DNA from: Affinundibacterium baiyunense
GTDB taxonomy: Bacteria; Pseudomonadota; Gammaproteobacteria; Burkholderiales; Burkholderiaceae_D
Length of the DNA: 64,000 nt
NCBI RefSeq assembly: GCF_018139645.1
Contig: NZ_JAGSPM010000002.1
Span: forward strand, 310,001-374,000
Reading direction: 5' to 3'
Shown: piece by piece, positions 17,809 through 25,931 of the stretch
Layout of the letters: each line of letters begins with the position of its first letter
How positions within the stretch are numbered: the stretch's first letter is position 1
Program-made: the position numbers and the translations under genes
Notes under the pieces: model-generated
What the model was told of the DNA's origin: nothing
Database searches by the model: none
Seen by the model: only the letters and a program-made list of their open reading frames with translations

Positions 17809-18350
17809 TATACAGATGCCTCTTTATTAGAGCGAACAAAGTTATGTAATAATTCCGCCAAATTATCCTCATACTTGTAAAATTCTTTATCAAGGTCATC
17901 TAATCCTGATTCATAATTCTCATCATCCTCATATTGCTCTAGTTGTTTCCATCTTGTTTCTCGGTCACTGGAAGGCATAGATTCGGGAAACCAGCTTAGT
18001 GCCTTTTCAAGTAGTTCCGTTGATTTATTGGCGCGTATTCTTCGCAAACCCTCTAGTATTTCGAGACAATGATCGCCTAGAGAGTTAAAGAATAACTGAT
18101 CAAAACCTCCATTGTGAACTTCGCCATCAAAGCACCACAACAAATATACAAGTCTCGCTTCTAGTCCGATTCGTTCTAAATACTCCGTGCTTCCATTACT
18201 TTCAGCGAATACAATCTGATGACAAGCATTAAAAACATCGTACGCTGGCTCATCATTTTCAAAAAAATCAGCGAATCTCAATCTTGATCTCCTCAATGCA
18301 CAACGTGTTTTCCGTGACAGTTCGTAGAATAAACCCGAAGCAGTTCGCAT
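17802..18350 (-). CDS. DUF4375 (DMP19-like) protein, probable gene cassette
   Basis: 182 residues. The core starting DGEVHNGGFDQLFFNSLGDH and continuing through EILEGLRRIRANKSTELLEK is the DUF4375/DMP19 pattern. Neisseria DMP19 is an acidic DNA-mimic protein. The C-terminal third here is also strongly acidic (QLEQYEDDENYESGLDDLDK). The basic N-terminal stretch (KTRCALRRSRLRF) is atypical and the true start may differ, since no Shine-Dalgarno sequence is seen. Local GC is about 32-38 % in sampled lines, well under the neighbours. Its TAA stop lies in the R'' box of the attC-like site, so it is best read as a laterally acquired integron cassette. Function unknown; DNA mimicry is inference. Confidence 0.75.
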   Translation of the reverse strand: MRTASGLFYELSRKTRCALRRSRLRFADFFENDEPAYDVFNACHQIVFAESNGSTEYLERIGLEARLVYLLWCFDGEVHNGGFDQLFFNSLGDHCLEILEGLRRIRANKSTELLEKALSWFPESMPSSDRETRWKQLEQYEDDENYESGLDDLDKEFYKYEDNLAELLHNFVRSNKEASVYA

Positions 18351-18508
18351 AAAAATTTCTTAAAACCCTTTTGTAGTAAGGATCTTCATGAATGTACTGC
18401 GTATTTAATTAGTGTTAAATTTTCTATGAAAACCGTCACTGTAATCATTTTGCATTCTACCAAGCTTCAAGATCGCGTCAAGGACGCGATTCGGTATAAG
18501 CACTATAT

Positions 18509-19432
18509 TTATCTCACCAGCGCTTTGTAGGAATAAGGATCAAAATCGACCACGTAAACATCCTCAATCATTCTGTCTGCTTCTTTTTTCTGGCGAGTGA
18601 AATACAATTTTCCTTGATGTACAAACGGACAGAACTCGGCGAATGTTGAGTTGATCGGTAAACCTAAATTGACTGGTTTTGACCATCGTCCTTTTTCATT
18701 GAAGCTGATGTAGAGATCTACCTCGCCATGGCCAGCGGTGTCAGAAGAAAAATAGATGAGATAGTCTTCATCAGGCGAGATAAATGGATTGGATTCTCTG
18801 AACTGCTCGGTGTTGATTGGTGCGCCTAGATTGACTGGTTTTTGGTATCTTCCATCAATTAGCTTGGCGACGAATAGATCAGAATTGCCAGCTTGGCTTT
18901 CATGGTCTTTCATAAAGTAGATGTTGCCATTGTTTGCGATAGATGCGTACGATTCTGAGGCTTGGGTATTGATCACATCACCCATGTGAAAAGCCTCGCT
19001 CCAGCCTATGGCGTTTCGTTTTACCGCCCAGATATCAAAATCTTTTTTTGGTTCTTGTTTGCTTGTTTGGTTTGCTGGATAGGCTGAATTGGTGTTCACA
19101 GGGCGGTTTGACTGAAATAGTACGGTTTGTCCATCGGGACTAAAGATAGGGTCGATGTCTTTCCATTCTCCCTTGTCAGTTGAGAATGGCGCGACTTTGG
19201 GTTGCGACCATTGACCGTTTTGAAGATGCGATTCCATGATCACGAGTTTTTCTCGTTTGCCTTGGGATTCTACCCATAATGCAGTCTTGCCATCAGGTGA
19301 GAGCGTAAAGCCGAATACACCGCCATTCGATATCAGACCGGGCTGGAACTTTTCGGGAAGCGCTTGCGCTGCGATAGCATGCGTAAAAATAAGCATCCAT
19401 AGATAGAATCCATATCGAACTAGTTTGATCAT
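18509..19432 (-). CDS. Exported PD40 beta-propeller (TolB-like) protein
   Basis: 307 residues from the ATG at 19432, chosen because GAGGTG lies just upstream and the signal peptide (YGFYLWMLIFTHAIAAQA) then sits at the N-terminus. The body is a run of PD40/WD40-like blades: FTLSPDGKTALWVESQGKRE, IDPIFSPDGQTVLFQSNR, ESYASIANNGNIYFMKD, ESNPFISPDEDYLIYFSSD, and the C-terminal FCPFVHQGKLYFTRQKK. No peptidase domain is attached, so it is probably a periplasmic binding or scaffold protein. A truncated copy of its 3' end lies at 17184-17300. The next gene on the plus strand is a penicillin-acylase family enzyme, divergently transcribed. Confidence 0.82.
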   Translation of the reverse strand: MIKLVRYGFYLWMLIFTHAIAAQALPEKFQPGLISNGGVFGFTLSPDGKTALWVESQGKREKLVIMESHLQNGQWSQPKVAPFSTDKGEWKDIDPIFSPDGQTVLFQSNRPVNTNSAYPANQTSKQEPKKDFDIWAVKRNAIGWSEAFHMGDVINTQASESYASIANNGNIYFMKDHESQAGNSDLFVAKLIDGRYQKPVNLGAPINTEQFRESNPFISPDEDYLIYFSSDTAGHGEVDLYISFNEKGRWSKPVNLGLPINSTFAEFCPFVHQGKLYFTRQKKEADRMIEDVYVVDFDPYSYKALVR

Positions 19433-19756
19433 GATGCACCTCGTTTCGCCTTGATTACGTGTTTCGGTTGAATGCCCTTGTTCAGTTTGTTTCCCGATCT
19501 GCTCAGTAACCTGCCCAGTCATCTTCTTTTTTTATCTATTTAGACTATCGCGTTACGCATGCGATGTACTTTATGCAGTTTGGGAACTTCATCTATCCTC
19601 GGTGAGTCTCTAACTTATTCGTGCTTCATCATGCAATGGCGGTAGTTAATTGAGACAAGACTGTTCTATGAGCTCGCCTTATTCTGCTGCATTGCATGTT
19701 AGCTGTGTTAGTCTTTCACGCAGAATATTTCTGCTTAACTTGAATACGGACAAGAT
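19433..19756. other. Divergent intergenic region, PD40 / acylase
   Basis: 324 bases without a gene. The first part encodes only the unlikely N-terminal extension of the PD40 frame (Gln/Thr/Glu-rich), with imperfect short repeats of a TTCAGTTTGTT / CAGTAACCTGCCCAG kind. Promoters for both genes must be here, but I see no convincing -35/-10 pair. Confidence 0.4.
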
Positions 19757-22015
19757 ATGCGCTTACATGTTTTAAACAATTCTCAGACAGGCTTGAAGAC
19801 CTTTTTGTTCCACAAAAAAATGTTGGCAATCTGCTTGTTGCTGGGCTCAGGTTTTAGTAGTTTGGCCGTTGCGCATAGTGCCCCAATGGCGCCAATTGCC
19901 CCAGCTGCGGATGCAAAAGACCGCGCTCGTTGGCAAGCGACTGCAAAAAAGGTGACGATTTCTCGCGATCAGTGGGGGATTCCGCATGTGCAGGGCAAGA
20001 GTGATGCAGATGCGGTGTTTGGTCTTTTGTACGCGCAGGCGGAGGATGACTTTAAGCGCATCGAGCTCAATTACATCAATGCTCTCGGGCGTCTGGCAGA
20101 GGTTGAAGGTGAAGTTGAAATTTGGCGTGATTTGCGGATGAAGTTATTTATCCAGCCCGCGCAGCTAAAGCAGCAATACGCGAAAAGTCCTGCATGGCTA
20201 AAGCAGCTGATGATCGCCTTTGCCGATGGTTTGAATTATTACCTGCATACCCATCCTGAAGTAAAGCCACGTTTGATCAGCCATTTTGAACCGTGGATGG
20301 CCTTAGCGTTTAGTGAGGGTAGTATTGGCGGCGATATTGAGTCGATCAACTTGAAAGATTTGGAGGCTTTATACGGTGATAAGCCGGAATTGTTAGCGCA
20401 ACAAGAGCCAGTAAGCTTACCTGAGCCGCGCGGTTCTAACGGTTTTGCGATTGCGCCATCGCGTACCGCGAATGGGCAAGCGATGCTCATGATTAATCCA
20501 CACACCTCATTTTATTTCCGCCCAGAAGTGCATGTCATGAGTGGGCAAGGTTTGAATGCCTATGGTGCCGTGACGTGGGGACAGTTTTTCGTGTACCAAG
20601 GTTTTAATCAATACAACGGTTGGATGCACACGTCAAATGCGGCGGATGTGATTGATGAGTTTGCTTTGAATGTAACGCAAAAGGGCGATAAGTATTTTTA
20701 TCTGTATGAAGGGCAATTACGCCCACTCAAAGTAGTCGAGCAGACGCTGCCTTTTAAAGCATTTAATGGCATGGTGAACCGTAAGATTAAAACTTACTTT
20801 AGTCATCATGGTCCGGTGGTGCGTTCAGCAAATGGAAAGTGGATCGCGGTGCAATTGATGAATGAGCCGACCAAGGCTTTAATGCAATCATATTTGCGTA
20901 CGAAGACGCGCGATTATGCGGGTTTTGCCAAAGTGATGGAGTTGCGTGCGAACTCATCGAACAACACGGTGTACGCTGATCGAGATGGCAATATCGCCTA
21001 CTTCCACGGCAATTTTGTGCCGCGCCGCAACCCGCAGCTTGATTGGACCAAACCAGTTGATGGCAGTTTGCGTTCTGCAGATTGGCAGGGATTGCATCCC
21101 GTTAAAGAGATTATTCAGATTTTCAATCCAGCAACCGGATGGATACAAAATACCAATAACTGGCCATTCTCGGCTTCTGGTGTTGGGGCAGAAAGCAGTA
21201 GCCCTCGTGTGCAAGATTTTCCGCGCTATATGTGGAGTAACGGCGAAAATGCGCGCGGCTTACATGCTGTGAAGATGTTAAAGGACGCGAAAAATCTCGA
21301 CTTGAACGGTTTAATCAAACTGGCGTACGACAGCGAATTAACTGCATTCGAATCATTGTTACCGCCTTTGTTTAAAGCGTATGAAGCCAAACCAGATCCG
21401 ATGCTTGCGGAACAAATTCAAGCACTGCGTAGCTGGGACATGCGTGCTACCTTAAATTCAAGCGCGACTTCGCTCGCCATTTACTGGGCACAAGACCTAG
21501 TATTGCAGCATGGCGGTGAAGCAAAGCATAAAAACATTCCTATCGTTGATTACTTGCCTAGCGTTTCGGCACCTGCTCTGCTGGCAGCATTGAAGCGCGC
21601 AAGCCAGCGTTTGCAAGATGATTTCGGACAATGGCAAACGCCGTGGGGCGAAATCAATCGCTTTCAGCGCCTATCTGGCGATACTCAGGCAACTTATGAC
21701 GACAACAAACCAAGTTGGCCAGTGGCGTTTGCTTCGGGTAACTGGGGATCGTTAGCCGCATTTGGTATGGTCGGCAAGCAAACCACCAAGCGCATTTATG
21801 GTGATCGTGGGAATAGCTTTGTTGCCGCGGTGTCATTTGGTCCGCGGGTGCAGGCTAAGAGTATTTTGGCAGGTGGCAATAGCGGTGATCCAGCGTCGCC
21901 GCATTTTAATGACCAAGGCGAGATGTACAGCAAAGGCGAATTTAAAGACGTGTTGTTTTATCCAGAAGACATCGCCAAGCATACGAAGCGTCGTTATCAC
22001 CCTGGGCAAAAATAG
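19757..22015 (+). CDS. Penicillin acylase family N-terminal-nucleophile hydrolase
   Basis: Exported amidase of the Ntn-hydrolase superfamily (penicillin G acylase, aculeacin or acyl-homoserine-lactone acylases). A signal peptide covers about 1-40 (MLAICLLLGSGFSSLAVAHS). The small subunit follows, then a linker and the autocatalytic cleavage point Gly226-Ser227 in EPRGSNGFAIAPSR. Ser227 becomes the free nucleophile of the large subunit. Further conserved motifs are MLMINPHTSFYFRPEVH, YGAVTWGQFFVYQGFN and WMHTSNAADVIDEF. Length 752 fits the family. The natural substrate (beta-lactam, AHL or other N-acyl amide) cannot be decided by reading. The divergent PD40 gene and the downstream AraC regulator are the nearest partners. 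Confidence 0.9.
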   Translation: MRLHVLNNSQTGLKTFLFHKKMLAICLLLGSGFSSLAVAHSAPMAPIAPAADAKDRARWQATAKKVTISRDQWGIPHVQGKSDADAVFGLLYAQAEDDFKRIELNYINALGRLAEVEGEVEIWRDLRMKLFIQPAQLKQQYAKSPAWLKQLMIAFADGLNYYLHTHPEVKPRLISHFEPWMALAFSEGSIGGDIESINLKDLEALYGDKPELLAQQEPVSLPEPRGSNGFAIAPSRTANGQAMLMINPHTSFYFRPEVHVMSGQGLNAYGAVTWGQFFVYQGFNQYNGWMHTSNAADVIDEFALNVTQKGDKYFYLYEGQLRPLKVVEQTLPFKAFNGMVNRKIKTYFSHHGPVVRSANGKWIAVQLMNEPTKALMQSYLRTKTRDYAGFAKVMELRANSSNNTVYADRDGNIAYFHGNFVPRRNPQLDWTKPVDGSLRSADWQGLHPVKEIIQIFNPATGWIQNTNNWPFSASGVGAESSSPRVQDFPRYMWSNGENARGLHAVKMLKDAKNLDLNGLIKLAYDSELTAFESLLPPLFKAYEAKPDPMLAEQIQALRSWDMRATLNSSATSLAIYWAQDLVLQHGGEAKHKNIPIVDYLPSVSAPALLAALKRASQRLQDDFGQWQTPWGEINRFQRLSGDTQATYDDNKPSWPVAFASGNWGSLAAFGMVGKQTTKRIYGDRGNSFVAAVSFGPRVQAKSILAGGNSGDPASPHFNDQGEMYSKGEFKDVLFYPEDIAKHTKRRYHPGQK

Positions 22016-22045
22016 GCTGCTTTGAAATAGCCTGCGCCACTGAAT

Positions 22046-23164
22046 TTAGGCAGGTTCGTGTGGCGCAGTCGATGCAGCTTGTCTGTGCATGTCGCGATAT
22101 GCGGAAGGTGAAGTGCCACAAACGCGCAAAAACTCTTTATTGAAATTGGATTTACTACTAAAGCCAGATGCTTGCATGACATCGATGATGCTCATGTCGG
22201 GATGTTCAATTAAGCGTTTTTGCGCTTCTTGTATGCGTTGATCATTCAAATACACCGAAAAGCTGTGACCGTAAATTTGGTTGATCGCATTCGATAATTG
22301 GCGTGCTGGCACTTGTAACTTTTTTGCTGCTTGCGCCAAAGTAATGCCAAATTCAAGTTGATGTAGTCGTTCGGTTTTGACTAGATTTTGCCAGCGTTCA
22401 AAGGTCTGTTGAGCAAGCTCCGGGTCAATCGCACTAGGGTTTGCTTGGATCGTGGCTTGCAGAGTTTGTTGTCCAAATTGATACATCCATTCTAGCCACG
22501 CACTGCGGCGGAGTGCCGCCACGATCATTGTGATATTGATGAGAAAGAAAGCAAGACTGGCAATTAGCAAGGAAGTTGATTCGGGTAATTTGACACCCCC
22601 ACGCATTTCTAAATTCACCGCTAATTCAAGCGTGATGTTAATCAATGCCATGATCATCAAACATACCAACCAGCGATAGGCTGGATCGGCATAACTATCT
22701 AGGTGAGCAAGCGCTCGCTTTCCAGCACGCATTCGTAGCGCGATCAAGCAAAAATAGATCACAAAGCTGCTCGTAATTGCAAGATCAATAAAGGCGCGCA
22801 AAGGTTTGATCCAAACCAAAAGGGCAAAAATGAGAATGCCAATCAAGAAGTGGATTGCATCACTTAGCTTGATTTGCGAAGGCTGGCGATGCACACAAGA
22901 AAAATAGAGATACAAGGCAGGACCGAGTAGCATGGCAAATAGTGGTCGGGTGAAACCAAATCCACTTAAGCTGTGGCCTATGTTGCTGTTGAAGATAATT
23001 ACCAAGGCCAAACTTTGATGTGCATATAGCAAGCAATTGAGCGCAAGTAAGCGTTTTGGCGTTGGGCGCATCGCCGACATGCTGAGTAATTGCACTGCCA
23101 TTAATAAGCATAAAACGGCGTTGGCAGTTTGAATGTGGCTGATAATTGATGTCATATTGATCAT
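22046..23164 (-). CDS. Membrane-anchored AraC-family transcriptional regulator
   Basis: 372 residues. The N-terminal two thirds (about 1-215) is a membrane domain with about seven hydrophobic helices (LCLLMAVQLLSMSA, LLGPALYLYFSCVH, FLIGILIFALLVWI, SSFVIYFCLIALRM, LIASLAFFLINITMIVAAL). The C-terminal domain is a standard AraC helix-turn-helix pair (GITLAQAAKKLQVPARQLSN, SIIDVMQASGFSSKSNFNKE). This architecture couples membrane sensing directly to DNA binding. It is convergent with the acylase gene and divergent from the amidohydrolase gene 198 bases away, so that gene is the obvious candidate target. Confidence 0.9.
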   Translation of the reverse strand: MINMTSIISHIQTANAVLCLLMAVQLLSMSAMRPTPKRLLALNCLLYAHQSLALVIIFNSNIGHSLSGFGFTRPLFAMLLGPALYLYFSCVHRQPSQIKLSDAIHFLIGILIFALLVWIKPLRAFIDLAITSSFVIYFCLIALRMRAGKRALAHLDSYADPAYRWLVCLMIMALINITLELAVNLEMRGGVKLPESTSLLIASLAFFLINITMIVAALRRSAWLEWMYQFGQQTLQATIQANPSAIDPELAQQTFERWQNLVKTERLHQLEFGITLAQAAKKLQVPARQLSNAINQIYGHSFSVYLNDQRIQEAQKRLIEHPDMSIIDVMQASGFSSKSNFNKEFLRVCGTSPSAYRDMHRQAASTAPHEPA

Positions 23165-23365
23165 GATAAACGATCTGCCATCGATGCATGTGCGATTTTC
23201 TTCACATCATCAAAAAAACATCTCAAACCTGATTTTGTTAAATAAAACATATTTTTACTGCGTTTTTAAGTGTTTTCTAGCTACTTTTCTGACCTTAATC
23301 GCGTTTTAGGTCGAAAATGTGCGAGCGCATCAGCACACTGACTTCTTTTTTATGGAGGACAGATG

Positions 23366-24916
23366 ATGTTTCAAGCGCTACTTTATTCATCCACTTTACG
23401 TTTTTCTAGCCTACTTAGTTTGATCAGTCTGGCAACACTGCATGGCACCGATGCGCACGCTGATACTTTATTGATTAAGCAAGTACAAATCATTAGCGGT
23501 GATCAAACGAAAGTTTCTGCGCCGACCGATGTGTTAATTCGCGACGGTAAAATCGACCGGATTACGAAAAATCTAAGCAAGTCGGCCGCCGTAGCGGCAA
23601 TCAAAATCGATCAAGAAATTGATGCGCGTGGGCAATTCTTGATACCTGGTTTGATCGATAGCCATGTTCATCTTGATGGTATTCCCGGTTATCGAGCGGG
23701 GCAGGAAAAAGATCTTGTCATGCTCAATCAGGCGCAACAACAAATGCCTCGGAGTTATGCCTACTTTGGTTTTACCACTGTACTGGATTTGACAGGCGAT
23801 CCAACATTTATCGCGAATTGGAATAAGCAAGCGCTTGCGCCCACCGCACATTTTTGCGCACCTGTGACCATACCCAATGGCTATCCGGCGGTTTGGATCG
23901 GAAAAGAATTGCAGTTCCAAGTCGCTGGTACTAAGTACATGCTATTTGACCCCGCCCAAGCGCAAGTTTATCCAGCCAGCTTCGAGCCCGCGCAGCATAC
24001 AGCCGAAGCCGTGGTGACCAATGCTAAAAATGACGGTGCTCAGTGCATCAAGGTATTTTATGAAACCGGATTTGGTGCACAAAAGAACTTGCCCGTGCCT
24101 TCGGTCGAATTGATTCAAAAGGTCGTGGCACAGGCGAAAAGTTTGCAGATGCCTGTCTACTTGCATGGCAATTCACAAGCGGCGTATGAATTTGCTTTAA
24201 AAACGGGTGTTACAACTTTGGTGCATGGATTGTGGCATGAAACAAAAAATGTCGAGCAATTTGCTAACCAGCAAAGGCTTGCACAGATTGCCGATGAACT
24301 TAAACGCGCTGGAATTTCGGTGCAGCCAACCATACAAGTTCTCTACGGCGAACAAGAAATGCTGAATCCAGATTTCTTTCAACAAGCCGCTGTCTCGCAT
24401 GCGATTCCCGCACGATTGGCGGCGTGGTATCAAACGGAGTCTGGTCAATGGATGAGAAATTTGTTGGCGCAAGAAGTTGTCAAAGAAAATCAATCTCCCG
24501 CCGTGATGTATCAGGCTATCAAGAATAGTTACGCCAAGCCTTTGGCAACTGTGGTGAATATGACGAAAAAGCTGAATCAGCGTGATGTGCCACTGTTGTT
24601 CGGCAGTGACACACCAAGTGGTCCGTTTTACACCCAATTTCCGGGCTTGAATGGGCGCTGGGAAATGGATCGCTGGTTAGAAGCGGGGATTGGTTTGCCA
24701 CAGCTATTTCGCGCATTGACGATACAGAATGCTCGTGCACTCGGTATGCAAGATAGTATCGGTAGCGTTGAGATTGGCAAGCAGGCTGATTTGCTCTTGC
24801 TTAAGCGTAATCCATTACGCGAAATAAGCGCATACGACACCATTAGCCATGTGATTCTGCGTGGAAAAGCTTATTCGCGGGACCGTTTGTCGGCGCTAAA
24901 CATAGCGGTTGAGTAA
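23366..24916 (+). CDS. Exported amidohydrolase family protein
   Basis: Metal-dependent hydrolase of the amidohydrolase superfamily (imidazolonepropionase/prolidase-like branch). GGAGG at 23354-23358 is seven bases from the ATG at 23366, which I prefer to the ATG three bases earlier. A signal peptide covers about 1-32 (SLLSLISLATLHGTDAHA). Metal-site motifs are FLIPGLIDSHVHLD, VYLHGNSQ, TTLVHGLWHE and LLFGSDTPSG, with the small beta-sandwich domain split between both ends (LLIKQVQIISGDQ and GSVEIGKQADLLLLKRNP). Length 516. Periplasmic amidohydrolases of this type often cleave dipeptides or cyclic amides; the substrate here is unknown. Divergent from the AraC-type membrane regulator. Confidence 0.87.
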   Translation: MFQALLYSSTLRFSSLLSLISLATLHGTDAHADTLLIKQVQIISGDQTKVSAPTDVLIRDGKIDRITKNLSKSAAVAAIKIDQEIDARGQFLIPGLIDSHVHLDGIPGYRAGQEKDLVMLNQAQQQMPRSYAYFGFTTVLDLTGDPTFIANWNKQALAPTAHFCAPVTIPNGYPAVWIGKELQFQVAGTKYMLFDPAQAQVYPASFEPAQHTAEAVVTNAKNDGAQCIKVFYETGFGAQKNLPVPSVELIQKVVAQAKSLQMPVYLHGNSQAAYEFALKTGVTTLVHGLWHETKNVEQFANQQRLAQIADELKRAGISVQPTIQVLYGEQEMLNPDFFQQAAVSHAIPARLAAWYQTESGQWMRNLLAQEVVKENQSPAVMYQAIKNSYAKPLATVVNMTKKLNQRDVPLLFGSDTPSGPFYTQFPGLNGRWEMDRWLEAGIGLPQLFRALTIQNARALGMQDSIGSVEIGKQADLLLLKRNPLREISAYDTISHVILRGKAYSRDRLSALNIAVE

Positions 24917-25026
24917 AGTGTTTCCCCCGTTATGCATTGGTTGATAAAATTGAATGTCTATGCAGATTTTCGGATAAATCTGATTGCAACAAAACGATAA
25001 AAACCAAAGCAAGTAATGGGGGACAA

Positions 25027-25719
25027 ATGGACGATTTTATTGAAGTGTATGACGGGGCCTTGAGCCCCGAATTTTGTCAGCAGATGATCGCCGTATTTGA
25101 ACAAAGCCCGCATTTAATCCAAGGTAAGGCGGGTGGTTTGGTGGACACCAGTAAAAAAATCAGTCAAGACCTACTGCTGAATTCGCATCCTGAATACGCA
25201 CAATTATTGCAGCACATTTCTAGCGTGACGGCAGAATATCTTACTGCCTATATGGAGAAATATCGGTTTGCACTGATCGCTCCATTGGCACTCACTTTGC
25301 CTCATCCGTTGACTGGGCAAGCGACCCCTTTAACGATTGAGAATTATGACGAGTTAGCTAGCGGTAAGACGGCAGATTTAATGAAGTATCTGTATCGTCT
25401 GGGAAATGTACAAGCGCAAAAATATCCGCAAGGTTTAGGTAATTATCGTTATTGGCATTGTGAAGTGTTCCCCATGGCACCACATAATGAACAGTTGCAC
25501 CGTAGTTTGCTATTTATGTTTTATCTAAATGATGTTGAACAAGGCGGTGAGACCGAGTTCTATTATCAAAAGAAGTCGATCACGCCGCGCATGGGACGTA
25601 TGGTAATCGCGCCTGCCTATTTCACACATACCCATCGTGGGTGTGTGCCGGTTTCAGGCGACAAATACATTTTGACGAGTTGGGTTTTGTTGCAAAGAGC
25701 AGAGAATCTATACGCTTGA
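25027..25719 (+). CDS. 2OG-Fe(II) oxygenase family protein
   Basis: I place the start at the ATG at 25027 (MDDFIEVYDGALSPEFC), directly after GGGGGA; the longer frame has no support. The 230-residue protein has the prolyl-4-hydroxylase-like fold. The first iron ligands lie in YRYWHCEVFP (His-x-Glu rather than the commoner His-x-Asp). QLHRSLLFMFYLNDVEQGGE is the core strand, followed by the distal His and the 2-oxoglutarate-binding Arg in PAYFTHTHRG. Expected to hydroxylate a protein or small molecule in the cytoplasm; substrate unknown. It follows the amidohydrolase by 110 bases and is closed by a good terminator. Confidence 0.85.
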   Translation: MDDFIEVYDGALSPEFCQQMIAVFEQSPHLIQGKAGGLVDTSKKISQDLLLNSHPEYAQLLQHISSVTAEYLTAYMEKYRFALIAPLALTLPHPLTGQATPLTIENYDELASGKTADLMKYLYRLGNVQAQKYPQGLGNYRYWHCEVFPMAPHNEQLHRSLLFMFYLNDVEQGGETEFYYQKKSITPRMGRMVIAPAYFTHTHRGCVPVSGDKYILTSWVLLQRAENLYA

Positions 25720-25732
25720 TTGATCAGTAAAG

Positions 25733-25766
25733 AAAAAGCCGCTGATATCAGAGTCAGCGGCTTTTT
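25733..25766 (+). terminator. Rho-independent terminator after 2OG oxygenase
   Basis: A 13-bp perfect stem (AAAAAGCCGCTGA with TCAGCGGCTTTTT) with an 8-base loop, 14 bases after the stop. The symmetrical A/T tracts could also serve the convergent S8 gene. Confidence 0.88.
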
Positions 25767-25931
25767 GTTGGTGAGATTTTTCTCGTTTTATGGAGATCAA
25801 TCTCACGCAGTCTCAGGCAATTTCAGGCATTCACATCAACTAGTTAGTGCCACCCCATCGACTTGGTCTCGATGGGAATTGGTCCATTGGTTCATTGGTT
25901 TGATAAATCGTTGATGACCTGAGTTAACAAC

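Noticed and set aside
18351..18508. Second attC or attI site upstream of the DUF4375 gene
   Set aside because: GTTAAAT occurs at 18413-18419 on the plus strand, but orientation is wrong and no partner box or hairpin is visible.
25720..25914. 64-residue ORF after the 2OG oxygenase
   Set aside because: It overlaps the terminator hairpin, has no Shine-Dalgarno sequence and has a composition unlike protein.
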